Shown one piece after another: positions 9,976-20,800 of a stretch of DNA of 64,000 bases. The position numbers and the translations under genes are program-made. The stretch is from NCBI GenBank assembly GCA_015501075.1, contig JADNYJ010000016.1, positions 62,001 to 126,000 of the forward strand, in the 5' to 3' direction. Each line of letters starts with the position of its first letter. Position 1 is the stretch's first letter. A model generated the notes under the pieces. It searched no databases and had not been told where the DNA came from. It saw nothing but the letters and a program-made list of their open reading frames with translations. The DNA is from Gymnopilus junonius (taxonomy: Eukaryota; Basidiomycota; Agaricomycetes; Agaricales; Galerinaceae).

Positions 9976-12900
9976 AAGTCTCTCAATTGCTAAGGCTGCC
10001 GAACTTACATATCCAACTATTGCTCCAGTTGGTTCAGTCTATTCAGCAAATTTCTCTGATGACATACCAGTTTCGGGTTCAGCAACTGTCATCACACCAA
10101 ATGAAGTCATCCCTAACTACTGCGATCTCAAAGACATCACAGTGAGGATAGAGGATGCTTTTAAGAATGGAATGCGGTCTGCTCTTGTGAAATTTAGGCA
10201 TCTGGGGGTGGAATATGTATACAAATATCACTTCTCAAAGGTATGCCCCCTACACATCATTGCTCAGCAAACTAATTAATAGTCCTCTGACAGCTGGAAC
10301 TTACATGGAATTGTACCAATTTCCTACCTGCCATTGAGGCCTATGGACACCTCCTTACACATCTAAGGTCATCGACATTTGATCTAGGTCCTGCTCTTAA
10401 AACCTTGAAGATTTGCTTATTACTTCAAAGATACAAGGATTCTTTTCCTCGAATTTCGAATTATACAAGCTGCAATGTCTCTTGGGCAAATCATGGCTGG
10501 AGGAGGATGTATTTAACATATTGCTTGAGTTCTCCTACTTTTATAGAGCTCACCATATGCTCACTACCTCTCCAAAACCCCCTTCACCGGATGTCCTCCT
10601 TCTCCCAACATCATTCTTGTCTGATGCAGCGGTGGCATATGAAAACAACCCAACTGTCTACATGCCAGAAATGGCAGCTGTCTGCCAGCACATGGCATCC
10701 ATGTCAGTGCACCTGGTCGCAATGAGCCATATTACCAATGACCATTTTACAGCTTTAATCTATCAGTTTGGCTCCTCTACAGTAGAATATGGCGACTCGA
10801 TGCACAATTCCCCACCAGCCCATATACTTCCACTTCTTCAATGGGTGTTCAAGGATGTAGCTCAGCCATCCATTAAAGAGATCAAGGCTGGCATTATTGC
10901 TCAGCAGGGGTTTGGGAATGGAGAAGGAAGTTGTGGGATTGCAGCCTACAATTTTATCGAGTTAGCAGCTCAGACACAGAAGGGGCTTAAGCCATGGACT
11001 GGTTCATACTCATGCACCTTCCATGATGCTGCTCTTGAAGATCTTGTATGCATGCATCATCTTGCTCATGAAGTTGGTGGTACCTTTTCAGATTGGACAG
11101 TTTGTATTTCAGATCAAATCTTAAGTACTGGGAGTGCAATAGCAACAGGCTACAATGACTTCAACATGTATACACCCTTGGTTCATCATTGACATCTTTC
11201 TCTGTGAATGTTCCTCTTACACATCATACAGGCAACCCATCCGATAGCTCAATTCCATGCTGATACATGTTTATTGAAAGAAATCCTGCCCATCCAACAT
11301 GTGCCGCTACCTCACGTGTCACATCTTAAGCCTATTCCGCAATTTGTTAACCCATCGCAACTTCTTCCACCTTTCAAACTTTCCACAAAGTCAATCTCAG
11401 CACCTCTACCCAAAAAAGCACTGTCTTCGCCAATCAGTGTTGTCTCGCCAACTCGAAAACCTGGAAAGCGATGCCCCAAGAGTCTTGATATGGCTGATTT
11501 CAATCTCATATCCCCAAGGGCTCCCGTAGCGAAGAAGAATGCTTTGATGAAAAAGGAGCTGAATTCTGAAGATGAAATCGAGTTTGTGGAGCCATCATCT
11601 GCTCCGAAGACTGAACCAATCTTTATTGACTTGGACACACCCAAAAAATGTCTTCAGCTCGAAGACTGAACCCATCTTTATTGATTTGGACACGCCCAAA
11701 AAACTATCAAAACCAGTGGCCGTCAAGAAAGAAGATGTCATTGACCTTTCTGTTACCCCTCCCAGATCTCGAGCGCAAGTGTCACCCAATCTCGTCGACC
11801 TCTGTATGCCAGATCAGAAGCCTATTAAGAAGGTTTCAGTCAACATCAAACCAAACGTGGTTGAAGTTAAAGTCAAACATATTGACCTTTGTAGTCCCGA
11901 GAACCCTGCTCCATGGCAGCCCAGCCAACAAACTGTCGAGCCAGCTCCAGGTGTTGTTAAGCTCAATTCTTTCTTTCATTCCCTCAAAGAAGCTCAGGCT
12001 GCAATCTATGCACAGGAAGAGAGGCTTGGCCACTGCTGGAGGAAGGCACAGAGCAAGACCGACCAAAATGGAATGCTCAAAAAGATGACATTCTGCTGCA
12101 ATCATTACCACCGCCATATTCCCACTCATTCTGTCAAAATCGACCCCTCCGACCTTCGTGAAGGAAAGTCCATTAGGACCGGCTGTGAAGCTCATGTCAA
12201 TGTTAATCGAATAAGTGGTTCAGATATGTGGCGTGTTACCCTAGTTGTCTGGGACCACAATAATTCTCCTGAAATACCTGAAGGAGCTCCTATTCGTCAT
12301 CGCCCCACCACAGAGCAGAAGGAGATAGTCTCTGGCCTGGCAACCAACCCCTCCCACCACTTCAGCCATGGACAACTTGATGCCATCTTGAAAGTGCAAA
12401 TTGGATCATCACTAGAACCTCGTCAAATAAGCAATATCATGAATAAGGCTTGCCTCGACAGCCAGAAAGAGGTCGACAGGCTAGGCGGAGACATGCATGC
12501 CATCATTGCAAGCCTGGAGGAGAAGTCTTCAAGGGAACATGGATGGAAATACCACATCAAATTGGATGTTAACTCGGTGGTAACTGGGATCTGGTGGCAG
12601 TCTCCTCTGCAGGCTGAACTGAGCCGACGTTATAGTGACATTCTGATCAATGACAACACTTACAATACCAACTGATCTCAATATCCCCTTGACATTGGAG
12701 TCAGCATTGACAGTCATGGCTGTTCATGCAATCTCTGGTACTGCTTCCATGCAATCGAGGATCAAGATCACCACAATTGGGTCTTGCAGTGCCATCTCGA
12801 GAGCGCTGGTGTTCCACCCAAAGTTTTCATGTCAGATCGAAGTCGAGCCTTGATAGCGTCCGTTGGGGAGGTCCTTCCAACTACAGAACACTTCTACTGC

Positions 12901-14616
12901 CTGCACCACCTTGACGGGAACATTGATCAAAATCTTTGCCGCTTGCTACCTGCAGATGAATGGCAGCCTTTCAAGAATGCCTTCTGGGATGCCTATTGCG
13001 CAGTATCACCTGAAGAATTTGACAGAAAATGGAAAGAACTTACTGCTCGCTACCCTGCTACACAAAAGTACCTCAGCGAAGAGCTTTATCCTTGTCGAAG
13101 ACAGTGGGCATGGGCATTTACCAGTCACAAATTTACTTGTGGTATTCGAACAAATGGGAGAGTTGAGGTTGAGAATTGCATCACAAAAGCTGTTGGCAGT
13201 CCAAAGAAGTCACTCAAAGAACTTTTCGATGCTTTGAATGTGTGGACAGATGGTCAAAGTGTAAAGGAGCTGATACGTGTCCGAGATGTGAGTACAGCTT
13301 TGACTCATAAATTCGCTTCACGTGGTTGAGCCAAAAGGGCAGTCTTCTCATCGCCAACACCCGTCAAGCATTGAGACCATATTTCCAGGTCCTCTTGGAC
13401 TTCTACATCAGTATGCTGCACCATACGCAGTCCATGTCTGCCATGAGCAAATGAAGTTGAGTATGTTTGACAATGTCAAGCCTCTTCAACTTCCAGCAGG
13501 TATACAAGATTGGGTGCGGCTCAGCTTCTCTTCCTCCATTGAATTACTTTTAACCCTTGGTTTACAACAGCAAGAATATGCTGTACAGATTAGTCATGAT
13601 TATGGCTATTCTTGGGAACGAGGGGAGGAGATGGTAAGCCATCTAGAATGTTACGGTGTTGTGTGATTTTAACGGATTTGCAGCATATGATTAACAATTT
13701 TCAGAATGACAATTCTCACATTTCGACCGTCTTTTTACTTCGCCTAATTCGTGGACGAGGGCTTACAGTCCAACATCTCATCCGTGTAATGCATAAGGGA
13801 ACACACTCCCTTCATATTGTCACTCTTCTTCCTGACGGCAATTATGTCTGTGACTGCTGTATGGGCATGAATCTTGGTCTACCGTGTCGGCATTACTTCG
13901 CAGTCTTGAGCACCATTAAGACCCTCAAATTCAATCTGGGTATCATTCGGCCTCGGTAAGGCTTCATTACTAATTAGATACTTTGAAAAAAGAAGACTAA
14001 CATTTAAATCAGCTGGTACCATGACAAGAATCTCGACCTGCGAACTGTACCAGCAGTAGAAGCACGAGAGGCGGAATTTCGACGACCTGAAGCTGGACTC
14101 CCATCTGCACAACAGACACCCCTCATCACATCAAATCCCTTGGAAGAGAAATTGATACCACCGGGATCACCAGATATTACAGCAGCACCACCTCCCACGC
14201 AGACTGTTCCAGCTCGTATGGTCTTCCATGAGGCGACAGCTGCACTTGGGCCCTTGATGAATGGTGTCCAGACGCAAGAACAGCTTTCAGAATTGCTCGA
14301 TGACCTACAGGAGCTTCGGTAAGCACAAAGCGATCTCAAATTATATGTTAGATATTGAACTTACTGCTTTGTACACAGGGAATCTCGCCGACGCGAAGCT
14401 GAGAGCGAAGATTTCCGTGAGCCACCTATCCATATTCCAAAGGGAAGACCGCGCGTACAACAAATCACCAGCGCTCGTGAGGGTCGTCCACGAGGAGGGG
14501 GCGCCCACAGAACCAGTGGGCAAAGCTCAAGTGGGCGGAAGTGTGGTGTTTGTCAAGAGGTGGGGCACGACAGAAGGAACTGTCCTTATCTAAACCCTGT
14601 AAGCCAAACAGATTAG
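9976..14616 (+). pseudogene. Ulp1-protease/MULE-transposase fusion gene, with lesions
   Basis: Order of parts: an N-terminal region from about 9976; a C48/Ulp1-like domain (about 10480-11180) with His in NDHFTA (10743), Asp in YGDSM (10794), Gln in QQGFGN and Cys in GEGSCG (10932); a linker with SIM-like repeats; a FAR1-like region (about 11950-12280); a MULE core with DNTYNTN, SDRSRAL, CLHHLDGNI and GRVEVEN; a SWIM finger CDCC...CRH (13848-13892); two AT-hook-like GRPR motifs; and a knuckle CGVCQEVGHDRRNC. Phase-compatible introns are 11181-11231, 13288-13342, 13634-13683, 13956-14012 and 14319-14378; the first joins protease to linker. Lesions: a frame change near 10405, a frameshift in a duplicated unit near 11650, and an in-frame TGA at 12673 just after the first catalytic Asp. 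The start upstream of 9976 is unclear. Confidence 0.85.
11614..11898 (+). other. SUMO-interacting-motif-like repeat array
   Basis: Between protease and transposase the linker holds five hydrophobic-Asp-Leu cores: FIDLDTPKK at 11614-11646 and again near 11672-11704, DVIDLSVTP at 11734-11760, NLVDLCMP at 11788-11811 and HIDLCSP near 11875-11898. These fit the SIM consensus (two or three V/I/L, D/E, L, then acidic or Ser/Thr residues). The first two come from a DNA-level tandem duplication of about 55 bp that now carries a frameshift. SUMO binding is inferred; the neighbouring Ulp1-like domain makes it more plausible. Confidence 0.6.
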
Positions 14617-14942
14617 AACGTACAGCCATTACGAGCCCACAGAACAATAGAAAGCGGGTACTTACCTCTCACATGTCCAGAAGTATGATAGGATGTATAA
14701 GAGATGAGGAGACGGTACCGGACATCAACAATGAGCATTAATGAACGCGGCACAACGAAGACCGTTGAATGTGCAACTCGTTTCCCATAAAGTCACATGT
14801 GGCAAAAGCATTGCAGCTGAGTAATTGCTCGGCAGCGCCCAATGCCGACTTTTATTTGGTTAGGGCTTCTGGAGAAAAGTGGGATTTCCATATAAGCAAC
14901 CGGGTTTCTATTAGAAAGGGGGGTTTCCAAATAGTTTAATCC

Positions 14943-14951
14943 AGAAAGTGA
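14943..14951. repeat. Target-site duplication of the MULE, right copy
   Basis: AGAAAGTGA directly follows the right terminal repeat and matches 9384-9392. Confidence 0.9.
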
Positions 14952-15076
14952 GCCTTTGTTTGCGATGAATCAAACATTGCGAATTTATTGCCTTAAGGAA
15001 CGGCAAAGCTTCCGAAGGCACCTGATGGAACCTATTTGGTATCTCACTTGGCTTTTCTCCAGTGTTCTCTTCTTCC

Positions 15077-16935
15077 ATGTCCTCGAGAACTACCTATGAT
15101 GCGCGAACACCTGAATTTGCCAATTTCTCTGTTCCCCATACTCCTATTTCTCAGGTTGGACTGTCCAACTTGGCACCGGCTTCCAAATTGTCGGCACGAG
15201 ACGAAACTATAGACGCGTTTGATGAAGAATTATTGGATGATAAGCATACAGGTTCGACTGTAGTGGGTATACGAGAAAAAGTGACACACTTCGTGGAAGA
15301 GAATGCTGGCCTTCTCTATGTCACTGGCTCGCAGGCCCTCTTCTCTTTCATGAATGTCGCAGTGAAGGTTTTAAATGGTATAGATCCTCCGGTTCCTACT
15401 TTAGAGGCAAGTCAATCTGTCGATAGTTTACTTCGAGCATTCAGCTTATGTTTTATCCTCTAAAGTTGGTAGCTGTTCGAATGGTAGGTTGTCCCCATCC
15501 TCTTTTGTTGTTCGTGTATTGAAGCGATGATATTTGCAGATAATTACATACATTTGCTGCATGGTTTACATGTGATGATCTGCCAGTCCTTCAAGGCCAG
15601 TAACTGCGGACTAACAGTTTATTTAGGTTAGCTACGGGTGTTCCAGACCCGGTACTAGGACCAAAGGAAGTGCGAGGCCTATTGGTTGTACGAGGATTTA
15701 TTGGGTGTGTGCCGCCGTCCAATTGGTTACTTTCAAATTATGATAGACTTCGTTTTGATCCAGGTTCTTTGGACTGTTTGGAGTTTACTACTCTCTCCAA
15801 TATCTGTCCTTATCTGACGCGACAGTCTTGACTTTCCTTGCACCTATGTGTACTGCAATGGCAGGAGCTGTGCTGCTTGGGGAGACCTTCACGCGCCGCC
15901 AAGCCTTCGCAGGCAGTGAGTTTTCCGCTTCTTATCTACCTTTACTTCTTTCTTACTTCTGTCCAGTTGTAAGTCTCGTGGGAGTAGTGTTAATTGCGAG
16001 ACCTGCTGCACTATTTGGCTCGTCTTCCTATGTTCCTCCAGCTGATGGTGTCGAAGGTGTAACTGTTCCCAATTCTGGCATGGAAAAGGGGACTCCTAGA
16101 GATCGATTAATTGCCGTAGGGTATGCTTCTTTAACTAATCATCTTCTAATTATCGTTAACGCCGTTATAGGGTGGCTCTCATAGGTGTCCTTGGAGCAAC
16201 AGGAGCTTGTAAGTCGAAAATAATCTGTCAAGATTTTTTTAGTAAACTTTTTTTGATCTACAGATATTTCGATCCGCGCGATAGGGAAGAGAGCTCATCC
16301 TTTACATTCAATGACATTCTTTTCTGCCTACTGTGTCATCATCTCGTCTGGAGCGTGAGTCCCGTTACTCGTAATTCTCAAGGACTCGGCTATAATATCT
16401 CGTCTTTCTCTAGGATAATCATCAACAAGACACAAATAGTCGTCCCTACCCAATTAGACTGGCTTGCGTTATTGATCATGATAGGGATCTTCGGTTTCGG
16501 GGCGCAGGTTGGACTTTCGCATTTCTTAGCAAAATAAACTTTGGCTTACTTTAATATCAGACCCTTCTGACAATGGGCCTCCAACGCGAGACTGCAGGCC
16601 GAGGAACCATGGCAGTCTATACTCAAATTGTCTTTGCGTCAATTCTTGAGAGAATATTCTTTCGTACAGTGCCCACGGCTCTATCTGTCACAGGAACGCT
16701 ACTGATTATCTGTTCGGCTCTATACGTCGCAGTGAGTATTGCATTGCCTGTTTTTTTTTGTGCGTTCGAACTAACTTCGAACCAAAAGCTTTCCAAAGAG
16801 AAAGATGCCTCTTCAAAAACAAAACAAAAACCGAACGCGATAAACTTACAACAACTATCAATAGATGCTGAAATGGAAGAGGGACTTCTGAACTCTTCAG
16901 CCGATCATGAAACCAAGCAGCAGCTTGACGAATAA
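15077..16935 (+). CDS. DMT-superfamily (EamA, SLC35G-like) membrane transporter
   Basis: Eleven exons give 434 residues: 15077-15406, 15466-15483, 15540-15571, 15627-15704, 15764-15915, 15967-16120, 16171-16208, 16264-16354, 16414-16507, 16561-16731 and 16789-16935. Joined, they keep one frame. The product has a soluble N-terminus of about 75 residues, then two EamA halves with about ten membrane spans. Family marks are GPKEVRGLLVVRG, GLFGVYYSLQYLSLSDATVL, VSLVGVVLIARP and a second-half MGLQRETAGRG; the C-terminal tail is polar. EamA proteins move small metabolites; the substrate cannot be read from sequence. Intron 1 is GC-AG (GCAAGT donor at 15407), supported by alignment to the paralogue at 41457. 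The ATG at 15077 is the first in frame. The MULE sits in its upstream region. Confidence 0.9.
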
Positions 16936-17392
16936 AACTAACATACCCTGTCCGACAATGAAAGAGGAGAAGCGGATCACAGGGACTAGTATCTTCACAT
17001 GGACAATGTTGCTTCAGTTAAAATTGCTCAGAGGGCATTTTGTATTTATATATGTGATACATAGGAGGATATCTGTACGTAAGCGTTCCCTGCCGCAGAA
17101 CACATTATTTTGAGTCAAATTCTCAAAGCAGAACTTGAAGACTCTTTCGCAAGGTTTCACACTGACTCTCGAAATTTTAACTTCATGTAACAATGCTTTC
17201 AAGTTGAAGAGCTCTCACTGCCTAAGTATACTTGATTTAGTTCGTAGTATGAGACCGTGGGAGAGCTCCGACCGACTATCACTTAGACTATTACTGTTCA
17301 CAATGCAAGCTTGATGCAAGCTCACCCGTCCTTCTCTTGCAGGACCTTGCTGCTCTGATACGGTCTGGTACATTGACTCAATATATTTACTT

Positions 17393-19447
17393 ATGTCCCC
17401 TCCCTCCCAGTACAGGAAGAAGCTCAACGGGTGGTTAAGTTACGCGTTTGCCAGGTATGTCTCGTCCTAATGCTAGTTATAATACCATTTGGTGAACAGT
17501 TTCCTGAAACCTAGCGAGGTATTCGTCATAGTATCTTTGACGCTTTTCCTACCCATATGTCTTGAACAATTTGCGAGGGATAACGGATATCTGGTACCCG
17601 ACAAAACGAAGCCATGTTCTGCACTGCCTGTGTCGAATGCAAATGGAACAACATCTGCCCTTGCTAATCCCGAAACTGCCAGATGTGTCGTAAAAATTGG
17701 ATGGGTTTGGATTGACAGCGCTAGTTTTAGGTTAGTAGTAAAGGCTTTGATTCGATGTTTGGTCTTGGTATTGAATATAACCCTCTAGTCTATATGTCTA
17801 CTCCATTTCTGTAGCCCTCCAAGCCATTACTGTCATTTCGATGGGTGGCATTGCCGACCACCGTGAGCTGTCTTTACAGGTTTACTTGATCGCGTACTAA
17901 TGTATAATCCTAATAGCTCCCCATCGAAAGCTTCTACTCCTCACCTTTGCTGCTGCTGGGTCCCTAGCCGCCACGCTTTTCCTCGTTCTGCCATCTACCT
18001 CAATATTCTGGTATCTATCGGCTCTTCTTGCAATCCTCGCCAATGTAGGATTTGGGGCTTCAGTCGTAGCCATGAATTCCTATATTCCTTCACTCGCAAA
18101 GGAGGCCCCGGAAGTTATCCAGGTATTGAACAGAATAGAAGAAGCCGGACTCGGAGAGCAGACAACTCCGGGGACAGTAGAAGATTCTGATCCAGACTCA
18201 AGCACAGAGAACCCGAATGCGCCTCTCCTGGCTAGACCAGAGCCAGCGGTCACTGACAAGAGAAGCCAGTTGAAAGAGAAATACCAAGCTGAACTTTCTC
18301 GTGCGACTTCGCGTATATCCTCTTATGGAATTGCTCTTGGATATGGGGCTGGCATATGTCTCCTCGTTGTTGCATTGATCCCAGTAACAATGCTGCATGG
18401 ATCAACCTTTGCACTTCGTCTCGCAATCGGCTTGAGTGGAATCTGGTGGGCGGTTTTCACTATTCCTGCTGCCTTGTGGCTTCCCCCTGCCAGTTCCTCT
18501 GTTCATCCAGCCCACCGTCGGGATGGACGGGCTGATGTCCAAGACACATTTAACGATAAAGAATGGCGCTTCTGGCGAGAGGTGGGAGCCGCTTGGATCA
18601 GGCTTGCAAATATGTTGCGATGGCGAGAGATCAAGAAACTCCGCAATACCTTTAAGTACCTCGCTGCTTGGTTCCTCCTTTCTGATGGTATCATAAACTC
18701 GTTCTTGGTTGTCATTGTTATTCTTGCTCATAACCGCCTTTTAGGTTTTACTACTATAACCTCTACCGCGCTCCTCTTTGGCAAGACGAGTCTGCACATG
18801 TCGCCCTCGGCTTTAATTCTTATAGGCATTCTGACACCTACTTCTGGAATCCTAGGCTCTCTTTCCTGGCCCGCTTTACAACACAAATTTGGATGGTCGA
18901 ACCTTAAGGTTCTTGTGATATTGGTGATCATGGCTTCCTTGATACCCGCTTATGGGTGTCTTGGTTTCTTGTTCCAAGGGCGAGCGAAATTTGGTGGTTT
19001 GACAACTGCTGGAGAAATGTTTGTATTAGCTGCGTACTTTGGTCAGTCTTCTCTTGGGACGTTGAAGGAAGCTGCATGCTGAAACACTCGAACCAGGGTC
19101 TGTGTATGGTGCTTTCCAGGGTTATGCGCGGGCTTTCTATGCGGAGTTGCTACCGCCTGGAGAAGAGGCACGATGGTATGGTCTGTTCTCTATCACAGAC
19201 AAGGTGAATATGAAGTTGTTCCCGAATATCCCAGAACTGAGTCATTTTCTCTCCTTAGTCTAGCTCGTTCATCGGGCCTCTGGTTGTTGGTATCATCTCC
19301 GATATGACAGGCAACATCCGTTATGCATTCTTTTTCCTCGTCCTTATGGTCTGGTCTGCCGTTCCCATCCTCATGAGCGTTGATGTAGACCGAGGTAGGA
19401 AAGATGCTCAGGAATACGAATACCAATCGCATTTTCCTGAACCTTGA
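17393..19447 (+). CDS. ATG22: Atg22-like vacuolar amino-acid effluxer (MFS)
   Basis: Six exons (17393-17454, 17515-17730, 17789-17862, 17917-19041, 19097-19203, 19259-19447) give 590 residues in one frame. The start MSPPSQYRKKLNGWLSYAFA is followed by SEVFVIVSLTLFLPICLEQF, a lumenal segment with CVVKIGWVWIDSASF, then NVGFGASVVAMNSYIPSLAK and, after a polar loop (about residues 215-280), the second half ending in YARAFYAELLPPGEEARWYG, LFSITDKSSSFIGPLVVG and a hydrophilic tail. This order fits Atg22 proteins, vacuolar membrane MFS transporters that export amino acids after autophagy. About twelve spans are expected. No lesion is seen. Confidence 0.9.
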
Positions 19448-19540
19448 GTATACCTTGCTTTGCTGTACTTATATAATATGCTCGGACTTCTATTTATTAT
19501 TGCTGATAGAACTGATTCATGTATATTTGGATTTTAAGTT

Positions 19541-20405
19541 TCAGGCGACTGTTTCATACTCTTTTAGGTTTTCCAGCAGTGCTTCCCATCGCCCGCCGTG
19601 CCAGCTTGCCAAGTCCTGCCATTTCTCGCTGTCTTCCCTCCATACCGTCTTGAACCACTTTAAAGATGCACCTACTACAAGATCAGCAAAAGACAGTGTA
19701 TTACCCATCAAGAATCGCGTTTTCTCCCCTCCTACTACATCCACCTCGCCATACCACCTGCTTACCTTCCCAAAAAGCTCTTTGACTTCCGTCCATTTTT
19801 TGACCCCCTCCTCGCCATGTGGGCCTAGCTCTTCCATCGTCGTCTGGAAGTTCATCTCAATTGTCCTGCGGTAGACCGCTTTGCTTGCAGGGTTGAGCAT
19901 GCTGTGTGTAGGAGGGATGACGAATCCCACAAATTTGATTCGCTCGTTGTTCCACATGTCAACAAAAGCGGCTTGCAAGCCTGCAGTGCCAAACGGCAGG
20001 ATGGGCGGCGTATCAGGGTATGTTCTGTCGAGATACTCCGCTATGAGTAGGGACTCGGCGAGGGATACGCCTGTGGAGGGATCATGAATTGCTGGGAGGG
20101 TGTAGCCGTCGCTGCCGTCTCTATTCTTCCTTGTGGGTTTCAAGCCGAGTCTTCTGCTAAGTGGCCCGATATCTGGGTATTCAACCCATTCTGTGCGGTA
20201 AGGTATACCCTTGTAGTTGAGGCAATATCTGTATGTAGCGGGTATGATATTTACGCAGTCAGCCTCATATGCACGTCGAGGGGACCCCTAAATATAGCTG
20301 ACTGTTGCTTGTCACTGGCAGAGTTGCTCACCTCGTCTTCCAGGTGTTGGGAGACCAAGCTTTTTCTGGCAGAGGGGATGGAATATCGTAGAGAGTGATA
20401 GCCAT
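19541..20405 (-). CDS. Glutathione S-transferase-like protein (etherase-type)
   Basis: Two exons, 20332-20405 and 19541-20228, joined by a 103-nt intron, give 253 residues. The N-terminal thioredoxin-fold part begins MAITLYDIPSP and contains AWSPNTWKTR, YCLNYKGIPYRTEWVEYPDI, LPAIHDPSTG and SLLIAEYLDRTYP. The C-terminal helical part contains FLMGNTLSFADLVVGASLKW. The WSPNTWKTR..LN.K motif is typical of fungal GSTs related to bacterial beta-etherases (LigE/GSTFuA-like), which conjugate or cleave aryl ethers with glutathione; the subclass is from memory and the substrate unknown. It lies tail-to-tail with the ATG22-like gene (93 bp apart) and in tandem with STE24. Confidence 0.85.
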
Positions 20406-20800
20406 TGAACCAACTCCTGAGAGATATGCGAGAAATATGCAGTGATCCGAGACATGCAGCATAGCCTTGCGAATAGACCTGAATTCAGATTCAATAATGC
20501 CTATGAATACAAGGATGGACAGAGGTGCGCTAGATGAGATGGACAAGGCAGTAGGTATGGAATGTCCTTGCTACGATTACAGACAAAACCTCACACAGTG
20601 AGTCAACATGCAAACCAAGTATCTAACCAAATACGAAAAATACGAAAACAGACGCGTGAGCAATTACTTTCGATCTGGTATGTACGAACTTAAAAGTTCC
20701 TGGATATTATCGGGGTCGTTGGAGTAGTTCAAGACGGACATTGAGTTTTAGGGTCGAAGTAGATTATCGTAAAGTAAACGCAGCGCATGTCCTACGTACT

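Larger units (their letters stand above)
9393..14942 (+). mobile_element. Complete Mutator-like element (MULE), 5550 bp
   Basis: The ends are perfect 41-bp inverted repeats at 9393-9433 and 14902-14942. They begin GGATTAAACTATTTGG and contain a C6 run and a TTTCTAATAGAAA block. Matching AGAAAGTGA flanks both ends. The interior encodes a DDE transposase of MULE type with SWIM and zinc-knuckle regions, preceded by a Ulp1-like protease domain. Intact termini and target duplication show a single insertion without later rearrangement, though the coding part carries lesions. It landed between the hAT pair and the promoter side of the transporter gene at 15077; its right end is about 135 bp from that ATG. 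Confidence 0.93.

Noticed and set aside
14599..14741. Extra C-terminal exon of the transposase after 14642
   Set aside because: Possible by splice sites, but the simple stop at 14616 directly after the zinc knuckle is as good and needs no further intron.
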